Positions 1 to 5,139 of a DNA stretch of 5,943 nucleotides are shown here, one piece after another. The stretch lies in NCBI GenBank assembly GCA_934486825.1, contig CAKSQF010000039.1, positions 1 to 5,943 on the forward strand, written 5' to 3'. Position numbers and translations under genes: made by a program. Source of the DNA: an uncultured Eubacteriales bacterium (GTDB lineage Bacteria; Bacillota; Clostridia; Oscillospirales; CAG-272). The notes beneath the pieces were generated by a model. That model had not been told where the DNA came from. It saw nothing but the letters and a program-made list of their open reading frames with translations, and did no database searches. Every line of letters begins with the position of its first letter. Positions within the stretch are counted from its first letter, which is position 1.

Positions 1-3000
1 ATTTATAGCAGCTTAAGCGCACTTGTAACTGACGCTAAATTGTCGGCAGACGAAATAATTGATAAGGCAGGCGACAGCGATGTTGCCAAGATATACTTCG
101 TAGTTATTACCGGTGACGGCTATGAAATAAAGTCGAACACTGTAAGCATAGACCTTGTTGACTGTGATCATTCTCAGGTGGTCGATCCTACAGCGGACAA
201 GGAAACCGCAGGTAATATTACTACGCCGACATATTGTGAGATATGCGAGAGCAAGTTCAATGCAAAGATAACAAAGGGCGACGATGTCAGGTATTATAAC
301 GATCTTGACGAGGCTGCGAAAGACGCTCAGAAGAGCGAAAACGAGGGCTGTACCTTATATCCGCTTTATAACAAGAACGGATACGGCGGTCAGTTAGTCA
401 TAACCGATGGTAACTTCACGCTCAAGTACGCAGTTCGTACAGCGTTCGCAAATCCTGTTCTCATAACCGGCGAGGCAAAGCTTAAGGTTACGGGACGTTG
501 TGCGGTGACATCGTCTGAGAATCCGGACGCATTCTTTGTGGATGGCGGTGATGTCACATTTGACGGGCTTGCAACAGGCAGCAATGTGACCATAAACGGT
601 GGAAATGTTACAATGGCCGCAAACAATATAAATTGCCTTACTATAAACGGCGGTAATGTATCCATTTCGTCAGGTGGGTTTGCCGAAATCGTAACTACGG
701 TCAGCAATAAGGTGATAGCCGATTATATCGAACCCGGCTTCTGGGTACAGGACAGAGGAACAAAAGAGTGGATAGATATATACAGTCTTAATAAGGCAAC
801 GGCATCATCGACAAACGTCCTTTCGGTACGTTTGTGTCCGATGCAGATAATCAAGCCGATTGATACTGTATATTACACCAACGGCTATTATCCGGGCGAC
901 ATACCGTCACTTCAAATAAGTGCAGAGCCGTGGTATTCAAACGAGGTCAACGCAAAGGTTGCTTATCAGTGGATCGCCATTGATGAAAACGGCAACGAAA
1001 CAGAGATAGAGGGCGCTACGGACAGAAAGCTGTCGCTCGAAAATCTCACAACGGGCAGGTACTACTGCCGACTTACCTACAGCAATGCTGCAACGGCGGG
1101 AGTTTCGATGGCGTCGGACGTTGTAACGGCTACGATAACCGAATGTGAGCATTCCGGAGGAGAGGCTACCTGCACCAATAAGGCAAAGTGCGAAATATGC
1201 GGAGCGGAGTATGGTGAAACTAAGCCACACAGCTATGCGCATATAAAAGCGTCTGAGTATCTTAAATCTGCGGCAACCTGCACTGCAAAGGCTGTATACT
1301 ATACTTCCTGCACAGAATGCGGACAGTCAAGCAAGGGTACAGCCGATGAAGCAACGTTCGAGTATGGAAACGCACTCGGTCATAAGTACGGTGAGTGGGT
1401 ATCAAACGGTGACGGAACTCATACAAGAGTTTGCGCTAACGACAGCACACACACCGAAACAAAGGATTGCCACGGCGGTAAGGCTACTTGCACGGCTAAG
1501 GCAATATGTGAGGACTGCGGCAAGGCTTACGGCGAAATGACAGCCCACACATTCACAGCTAAGACAGTAAGTGAGAAGTATCTTAAATCTGCGGCAACCT
1601 GCACTGCAAAGGCTGTATACTATACGTCCTGCGCAGATTGCGGACTGTCAAGCAAGGGTACTAAGAATGAAGCAATGTTCGAGTACGGAAACGCACTCGG
1701 ACACAAGTACGGTAAGTGGGTATCTAACGGTGACGGAACTCATACAAGAGTTTGCGCTAACGATAACAAGCACACCGAAACAAAGGCTTGCCACGGCGGC
1801 AAGGCTACTTGCACGGCTAAGGCAATATGTGAGGACTGCGGTAAGGCTTACGGCGAAATGACAGCCCACACATTCACAGCAAAGACAGCAAGTGCTAAGT
1901 ATCTTAAGACAGCGGCTACCTGCACCGCAAAGGCTGTATACTATACTTCCTGCGCAGACTGCGGACTGTCAAGCAAGGGTACTAAGAATGAAGCAACGTT
2001 CGAGTACGGAAACGCGCTCGGACACAAGTACGGTAAGTGGGTATCTAACGGTGACGGAACTCATACAAGAGTTTGCGCTAACGACAGCACACACACCGAA
2101 ACAAAGGCTTGTCACGGCGGTAAGGCAACTTGCACGGCTAAGGCAATATGTGAGGACTGCGGTAAGGCTTACGGCGAAATGACAGCTCACACATTCACAG
2201 CTAAGACAGCAAGTGCTAAGTATCTTAAATCTGCGGCTACCTGCACTGCAAAGGCTGTATACTATACATCTTGCGCAGACTGCGGACTGTCAAGCAAGGG
2301 TACTAAGAATGAAGCAACATTCGAGTACGGAAACGCACTCGGACACAAGTACGGTAAGTGGGTAAGTAACGGTGACGGAACTCATACAAGAGTTTGCGCT
2401 AACGACAGCACACACACCGAAACAAAGGCTTGTCACGGCGGTAAGGCAACTTGCACGGCTAAGGCAATATGTGAGGACTGCGGCAAGGCTTACGGCGAAA
2501 TGACAGCCCACACATTCACAGCAAAGAGCACAGTATCAAGATATCTTAAACGTGCGGCTACCTGCACGGAGAAATCGGAGTACTATGTATCATGCGCAGG
2601 CTGCGGACTGTCAAGCAAGGGTACTGTAAGTGAAGCGGTATTCACAGGAAGCGCGCTCGGACATTCGCTTACAGATTGGAATGTTACAGTTGCTGCAACC
2701 TGTACCTCAGGCGGTTCTCAGGAAAGACACTGCACACGGTGTGATTATAAGCAGACAAAGACTATTTCTGCTAAGGGTCATAAATTCGGTGCATGGAAGA
2801 TAACAAAGGCTGTAAGTTGCCTCGAAGACGGCGAGCAGTCGAGAGTATGCTCGGTATGCAAAAAGACGGAAGTAAAGAAAATCGCGGCAACCGGCGTACA
2901 CACATACGGTGCATGGAAGGTTACCAAGAAGGCAACCTGCACAGCAACGGGTGTAAAGGAAAGAACCTGCACAAGCTGTGGTGCAAAGGAAAAAATCACG

Positions 3001-4215
3001 TTAAAGGCAACAGGTCATAAGTATGTGACAAGTACAGTAAAGCCCACCTACACTTCAAAGGGTTATACACTGCACAAGTGCTCAGTCTGCGGAAGCTCAT
3101 ACAAGAGCAACTATACTGCGACGTTGGTTCTTGCACCGATAAGCGGACTTAAGAGAACAGCAAGAACAAACACAACAGTAACACTCAGCTGGAACAAACA
3201 TTCTGCGGCTGACGGTTATATAGTTGAACGTTATAACGGCAAAACGTGGGTAAGAGTTGCAAAGATAAGCAAAAACAGCACAACGTCTTATACGGTTAAA
3301 TCGCTTACTCCGAGCACTACAAACAAGTTCAGGGTCAAGGCTTATAAGAGCACTGCAAGCAGTGCATACAGCTATGTTACCGTAAATACTCTGCCGAATG
3401 GCGTTACGGGCTTCAAGGCAACATCTAAGACGAGCACAACGGTTACACTCAGCTGGAATAAGAACAGCTCAGCCGGCGGCTACATCATTGAGTATTATAA
3501 CGGTACGAAGTGGGTACAGTCGGTAAAGATCTCCGGAAATGCCACAGTCAAGGCTACTGTAAAGGGCATTGCGGCAGGAAAGTCAAACAAGCTGCGCATT
3601 AAGGTATATAAAGTTATTGGCAGCAATACGGTATACAGCGCATACACACAGCTTACCGTAAAGACAAAGCCGACTGATGTAACAGGTCTTAAGGCAGTCA
3701 GCAAGACGAATAACACTGTTAAACTTCAGTGGAATAAGAATACCAGTGCCGATAGTTACATTATTGAAAAGTACAGCGGCAACAAGTGGGTACAGGTAAC
3801 AAAGATCAGCGGCAATGCTACGACAAGCTATACTGTAAGCGGACTGAAATCGAGCACAACATATAGGCTGCGCATAAAGGCGGTAAAGTCAGGCGAATAC
3901 AGTAATTGCACTTACATCAATGTTACAACTAAGCCGTATGCGGTAAATGCGTTTAAGGCAAAGAGTATATCAAAGTCGGCTATAACATTACAGTGGAATA
4001 AGAACACGAGCGCCGACGGCTACTGCATTGAAAAGTATAACGGCACAAAGTGGGTACAGGTAAAGCGCTATACATCAAATGCAAGCACAACCTACACCCT
4101 CAAGAGCCTTAAGGCAGGAACAACTTATAAGTTCAGGATAAGAGCATATAAGACAGTGGGCAAAACGACTGAATACAGCACGTATACCTATTGTAATGTG
4201 ACTACCAAAAAGTAA
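1..4215 (+). CDS. Giant Cys-rich repeat / FN3 surface protein (5' truncated)
   Basis: The frame is open from the first base to a TAA at 4213-4215, giving 1404 visible residues. The start lies outside the window; the TTG at 40-42 is an internal Leu codon because the same frame reads through upstream of it. Visible order: Ig-like or Cys-His tail (residues ~1-90), beta-helix-like region (~98-240), Ig-like domain (~280-380), 107-residue Cys repeats (384-~887), 39-40-residue Cys repeats (888-~1044) and four FN3 domains (1045-1404). There are 15 CxxC pairs and almost no hydrophobic stretches, so this part is soluble and probably extracytoplasmic. Such mosaics are typical of secreted or wall-associated proteins of gut clostridia, often presumed adhesins or glycan binders. 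No catalytic domain is recognisable. No C-terminal anchor is present, so any signal peptide, enzyme or SLH module must be upstream. The exact function is unknown; the coding call is very secure. Confidence 0.95.
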   Translation: MYSSLSALVTDAKLSADEIIDKAGDSDVAKIYFVVITGDGYEIKSNTVSIDLVDCDHSQVVDPTADKETAGNITTPTYCEICESKFNAKITKGDDVRYYNDLDEAAKDAQKSENEGCTLYPLYNKNGYGGQLVITDGNFTLKYAVRTAFANPVLITGEAKLKVTGRCAVTSSENPDAFFVDGGDVTFDGLATGSNVTINGGNVTMAANNINCLTINGGNVSISSGGFAEIVTTVSNKVIADYIEPGFWVQDRGTKEWIDIYSLNKATASSTNVLSVRLCPMQIIKPIDTVYYTNGYYPGDIPSLQISAEPWYSNEVNAKVAYQWIAIDENGNETEIEGATDRKLSLENLTTGRYYCRLTYSNAATAGVSMASDVVTATITECEHSGGEATCTNKAKCEICGAEYGETKPHSYAHIKASEYLKSAATCTAKAVYYTSCTECGQSSKGTADEATFEYGNALGHKYGEWVSNGDGTHTRVCANDSTHTETKDCHGGKATCTAKAICEDCGKAYGEMTAHTFTAKTVSEKYLKSAATCTAKAVYYTSCADCGLSSKGTKNEAMFEYGNALGHKYGKWVSNGDGTHTRVCANDNKHTETKACHGGKATCTAKAICEDCGKAYGEMTAHTFTAKTASAKYLKTAATCTAKAVYYTSCADCGLSSKGTKNEATFEYGNALGHKYGKWVSNGDGTHTRVCANDSTHTETKACHGGKATCTAKAICEDCGKAYGEMTAHTFTAKTASAKYLKSAATCTAKAVYYTSCADCGLSSKGTKNEATFEYGNALGHKYGKWVSNGDGTHTRVCANDSTHTETKACHGGKATCTAKAICEDCGKAYGEMTAHTFTAKSTVSRYLKRAATCTEKSEYYVSCAGCGLSSKGTVSEAVFTGSALGHSLTDWNVTVAATCTSGGSQERHCTRCDYKQTKTISAKGHKFGAWKITKAVSCLEDGEQSRVCSVCKKTEVKKIAATGVHTYGAWKVTKKATCTATGVKERTCTSCGAKEKITLKATGHKYVTSTVKPTYTSKGYTLHKCSVCGSSYKSNYTATLVLAPISGLKRTARTNTTVTLSWNKHSAADGYIVERYNGKTWVRVAKISKNSTTSYTVKSLTPSTTNKFRVKAYKSTASSAYSYVTVNTLPNGVTGFKATSKTSTTVTLSWNKNSSAGGYIIEYYNGTKWVQSVKISGNATVKATVKGIAAGKSNKLRIKVYKVIGSNTVYSAYTQLTVKTKPTDVTGLKAVSKTNNTVKLQWNKNTSADSYIIEKYSGNKWVQVTKISGNATTSYTVSGLKSSTTYRLRIKAVKSGEYSNCTYINVTTKPYAVNAFKAKSISKSAITLQWNKNTSADGYCIEKYNGTKWVQVKRYTSNASTTYTLKSLKAGTTYKFRIRAYKTVGKTTEYSTYTYCNVTTKK
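292..720 (+). other. Beta-helix-like region of the large surface protein
   Basis: This part of the large protein opens with a 'YYNDLDEAAKDAQ' segment, which resembles the capping sequence that often precedes bacterial right-handed beta-helices. Short hydrophobic strands follow, with a repeated Gly-Gly turn: VDGGDV at 538-555, INGGNV at 592-609 and INGGNV at 643-660, spaced 18 and 17 residues apart. Regular N-G-G turns followed by V/T/I strands are what parallel beta-helix rungs look like. Such folds occur in adhesins and polysaccharide-binding or -cleaving proteins. I see no pectate-lyase active-site signature, so a structural or binding role is more likely. The fold is inferred from the pattern alone. 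Confidence 0.55.
835..1140 (+). other. Ig-like domain in the large surface protein
   Basis: The residues show the core pattern of a bacterial Ig-like domain: a 'VAYQW' strand with the core Trp, a 'GATDRKLSLENLTTGRYYC' segment with the core Tyr-x-Cys, and a final 'SDVVTATI' strand. It lies directly before the first Cys repeat and is joined to it by an 'ECEH' linker. The first ~50 visible residues of the window end in a very similar strand and linker ('SNTVSIDLVDCDH'). A second copy of the same Ig plus Cys-His arrangement therefore probably starts upstream of the window. Confidence 0.6.
1150..2664 (+). repeat. 321-bp in-frame tandem repeats (4 full + 1 degenerate copy)
   Basis: Copies begin at 1150, 1471, 1792, 2113 and 2434, exactly 321 bp (107 codons) apart, so the frame is kept. 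Each copy starts H(G/S)GG.ATC and contains three submodules: an A/C-rich 'C-x5-C-x2-C-G..YGE' element, an 'YLK.AATC-x9-C-x2-CG.SSKG' element, and 'GNALGHKYG.WVSNGDGTHTRVCAND..HTET..C'. Full copies 2-4 have eight Cys, at unit positions 7, 13, 16, 44, 54, 57, 95 and 107. By eye, copies 3 and 4 differ at about 14 of 321 bases and at only one amino acid (Thr to Ser). The first ~38 residues of copy 1 have diverged (HSGGEATCTNKAKCEICGAE), and copy 5 degrades after about residue 30 and then merges into the shorter Cys repeats. Confidence 0.95.
2662..3132 (+). repeat. Four 39-40-residue Cys repeats (GH..G.W type)
   Basis: Four shorter protein repeats begin with a His codon at 2662, 2779, 2899 and 3016, spaced 39, 40 and 39 codons. 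The pattern is G-H-x-(Y/F)-G-x-W-x5-A-T-C-x5-G-x3-R-x-C-x2-C, followed by a Lys/Glu-rich strand ending '(I/L)-x-A-T-G'. The CxxC pairs are CTRC, CSVC, CTSC and CSVC. The last repeat is the variant with 'PTYTSKGYTLHKCSVCGSSY', a form I recognise as recurrent at the end of such arrays in clostridial surface proteins. These repeats share the GH..G.W start with the third submodule of the 107-residue units, so the two repeat classes are probably related. At the DNA level they are much more diverged from each other than the 321-bp units are. Confidence 0.85.
3133..4212 (+). repeat. Four tandem fibronectin type III domains
   Basis: FN3 domains span about 3133-3402, 3403-3678, 3679-3942 and 3943-4212, each 88-92 residues. 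All share 'V.GLKA.SKT..TVTLSWNKN.SADGYIIE.YNG.KWVQV.KIS.NATTSYTV..L...T.YK.RI.AYK...', with the core Trp, the Tyr of the E-F corner (lost in the second, degenerate as 'KATVKGIAAGKSNKLRI') and the final 'Y.NVTTKP' strand. In secreted bacterial proteins FN3 modules are usually spacers or contribute to polysaccharide binding. The last domain has about 17 Lys/Arg against 3 Asp/Glu by eye, so the array is strongly basic. The protein stops two residues after the last strand. Confidence 0.9.
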
Positions 4216-4223
4216 ATCAAAAC

Positions 4224-4277
4224 GAAGCGGATACCCCAAAAGGTATCCGCTTCAGTTTATTTTGTTTATTTTGTTTA
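4224..4277 (+). terminator. Intrinsic terminator of the large surface-protein gene
   Basis: A perfect 12-bp stem, GAAGCGGATACC (4224-4235) pairing with GGTATCCGCTTC (4242-4253), encloses a 6-nt CCAAAA loop. It starts 8 nt after the TAA of the large gene. A T-rich tract follows from 4255. On the other strand the same hairpin is followed by GTTTTGATTT, so it may also act as a back-up terminator for the convergent TM2-domain gene. Confidence 0.85.
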
Positions 4278-4278
4278 T
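4255..4278. repeat. 9-nt T-rich micro-repeat between two terminators
   Basis: The unit gtttatttt occurs twice in full (4255-4263, 4264-4272) and once in part (gtttat, 4273-4278). It serves as the U-rich tract of the upstream hairpin and separates it from the second hairpin. Probably low-complexity sequence expanded by slippage. Confidence 0.8.
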
Positions 4279-4283
4279 AGAAA

Positions 4284-4325
4284 AAGCCCCGGCTTTCAAC
4301 TGAAAGCCGGGGCTTAAGTCTTTTT
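4284..4325 (-). terminator. Bidirectional intrinsic terminator for the TM2-domain gene
   Basis: A perfect 14-bp stem, AAGCCCCGGCTTTC (4284-4297) with GAAAGCCGGGGCTT (4302-4315), closes a 4-nt loop. Read on the minus strand it follows the TM2 gene stop (4329) closely and runs into TTTTTC. Read on the plus strand it is followed by TTTTT at 4321-4325 after a 5-nt gap. It is therefore the main terminator for the minus-strand gene and a second stop for readthrough from the large plus-strand gene. Confidence 0.85.
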
Positions 4326-4328
4326 GTA

Positions 4329-4529
4329 TTACTCTGTTATCCAGGGTGTGCCGTCCTTAGTGGTAAACTTGCCTGTGCAGACCATGATGAAGTCTACAAG
4401 CCAGCCTATACCGAAGCAACCGCCTGTGAGAAGCCAGATGATACCTGTTCCTATCTTACCTGACATAAAGCGATGTACTCCAAGACCGCCTAAAAAGAAT
4501 GCGATAAGTATTCCTGCTACCTTGCTCAT
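4329..4529 (-). CDS. TM2-domain small membrane protein
   Basis: A 66-residue protein that fits the TM2 domain family: an N-terminal hydrophobic helix (~4-19, 'VAGILIAFFLGGLGVH'), the conserved turn 'GVHRF' followed by 'SGK.GTGI', and a second helix (~27-50, 'GIIWLLTGGCFGIGWLVDFIMV'). It ends in a short polar tail, 'FTTKDGTPWITE'. Two helices joined by the HRF turn are the hallmark of the family, whose biochemical role in bacteria is largely unknown. The whole protein is essentially the domain, as is common in Firmicutes. The ATG is supported by AGGAGG 8 nt upstream (4538-4543) and by its own promoter further up. It is monocistronic, with a hairpin before its promoter and a strong terminator after its stop. 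It converges on the large surface-protein gene, and no functional link is apparent. Confidence 0.93.
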   Translation of the reverse strand: MSKVAGILIAFFLGGLGVHRFMSGKIGTGIIWLLTGGCFGIGWLVDFIMVCTGKFTTKDGTPWITE

Positions 4530-4537
4530 TGGATTAT

Positions 4538-4543
4538 CCTCCT
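4538..4543 (-). promoter_or_regulatory. Shine-Dalgarno of the TM2-domain gene
   Basis: On the minus strand AGGAGG sits 8 nt before the ATG at 4529-4527. It is a full-strength site with ideal spacing and fixes the start codon. Confidence 0.9.
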
Positions 4544-4597
4544 GAAAATCAATAATTATAACCGCACGTCAATAAAATTGTTACAACGTACAAATAC

Positions 4598-4626
4598 ATT
4601 TTATCATATGCGGTGATATATGTCAA
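4598..4626 (-). promoter_or_regulatory. Sigma-A-type promoter of the TM2-domain gene
   Basis: On the minus strand a perfect -35 TTGACA (4626-4621) is followed by a 17-nt spacer and a -10 TAAAAT (4603-4598), which is preceded by TGA, an extended -10 signature. The predicted start near 4591 gives a leader of about 60 nt before the ATG. A short near-palindrome, TTGT-A-ACAA (4586-4578), lies just downstream of the predicted start and could be an operator, but its arms are only 4 nt and may be chance. Confidence 0.8.
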
Positions 4627-4658
4627 ATGTATGGCGGCTATCGGTCGAATTGTGGCGT

Positions 4659-4679
4659 AAAACGGCGGCTGTGAGCCGC
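4659..4679 (-). terminator. Weak hairpin terminator after the thioesterase gene
   Basis: On the minus strand GCGGCT (4679-4674) pairs with AGCCGC (4670-4665) across a 3-nt loop and is followed, after CG, by only four T (4662-4659). It lies 25 nt past the thioesterase stop. Outer arms GAATTGT (4647-4653) and ACAATTC (4694-4700) could extend it into a larger imperfect structure. The short T tract makes it weak, so some readthrough into the TM2 gene is possible. The 174-nt gap 4530-4703 holds this hairpin and the TM2 promoter and nothing else I can see. Confidence 0.5.
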
Positions 4680-4703
4680 TTTCTGACCTTGTGACAATTC
4701 CGA

Positions 4704-5096
4704 TCAGTTTGTCTTATATCCGCTTGTGGTGACCTCGGCTATAAGCGCGCCTGTATTATCTGTAACTGTAACGCGGTAATAGCAGGTAGTCCTGCCGTCA
4801 CGGACGCATTCTGCCTTTGCTGTGAGCCTGTCGCCTTTTGATGCTTTCAGGAAGGTTATATTTGCGCTGAGCGATACCGTGCCCAGCTTATTGTGATTAG
4901 ACGCTACTGCAAAGGCAAAGTCTGCAAGGGTGAAAATCGCTCCGCCCATTACTATGCCTGCGGCGTTGCGATGGCGGGATTCTATATTCATGCTCACGGT
5001 CGCGGCGTTTTCGCCTACCTGCTCTATCACCGCCCCGTTTTCGGTTGCAAAGCGGTCGTTTGCGAAAAACTCACGGATTTTTTCAATATCACTCAT
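4704..5096 (-). CDS. PaaI-family hotdog-fold thioesterase
   Basis: A 130-residue protein, the usual length of a single hotdog acyl-CoA thioesterase. The family core is clear: 'RHRNAAGIVMGGAIFTLADFAFAVASN' (about residues 41-67, split here as RHRNAAGIV then MGGAIFTLAD). It holds the Gly-Gly that starts the long helix and the acidic residue D59, equivalent to the catalytic Asp of PaaI. The later strands 'SANITFLKASKGDRLTA' and 'YYRVTVTDNTGALIAE' complete the fold. Family members hydrolyse CoA thioesters, often aryl-acetyl or short acyl-CoAs, in the cytoplasm, usually as tetramers. The position normally His in 'HGG' is Met50 here. The start ATG at 5096-5094 has AAAGGAG 12 nt upstream, slightly long spacing, and no better start is in frame. 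It lies 43 nt after the transporter stop with no terminator between, so the two are probably cotranscribed. The substrate cannot be read from sequence. Confidence 0.92.
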   Translation of the reverse strand: MSDIEKIREFFANDRFATENGAVIEQVGENAATVSMNIESRHRNAAGIVMGGAIFTLADFAFAVASNHNKLGTVSLSANITFLKASKGDRLTAKAECVRDGRTTCYYRVTVTDNTGALIAEVTTSGYKTN

Positions 5097-5108
5097 ATAT
5101 GCAATATG

Positions 5109-5115
5109 CTCCTTT
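5109..5115 (-). promoter_or_regulatory. Shine-Dalgarno of the thioesterase gene
   Basis: On the minus strand AAAGGAG lies 12 nt upstream of the ATG at 5096-5094, inside the 43-nt gap after the transporter stop. The spacing is longer than optimal. The gap shows no hairpin and no promoter-like pair, which supports cotranscription with the transporter. Confidence 0.7.
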
Positions 5116-5139
5116 ATAAGTTGCTTTTATGTATCGGAT

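Noticed and set aside
40..42. TTG as start codon of the large surface protein
   Set aside because: The same frame is open to the first base of the window, encodes a plausible Ig-like strand upstream of the TTG, and no ribosome binding site precedes it. The gene begins outside the window.
1346..2511. Repeated overlapping open frames in other frames and on the minus strand within the 321-bp array
   Set aside because: They recur every 321 bp as a mechanical result of the repeat, start without ribosome binding sites, and have no domain-like sequence. They are shadows of the real frame.
1150..2664. CRISPR-like array of regular repeats
   Set aside because: The repeats are 321 bp, contiguous, in frame and coding, with no unique spacers.
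1..4215. Toxin, defence or polymorphic-toxin interpretation of the giant repeat protein
   Set aside because: No toxin-like C-terminal domain, immunity gene, RHS/YD repeats or enzymatic motif is visible; the C-terminus is FN3 and the neighbours are ordinary metabolic or membrane genes on the opposite strand.
4555..4572. TTGACG (4572-4567) with TATAAT (4560-4555) on the minus strand as the TM2 gene promoter
   Set aside because: The two boxes are only 6 nt apart, far too close. The TTGACA/TAAAAT pair with a 17-nt spacer just upstream is a proper promoter.
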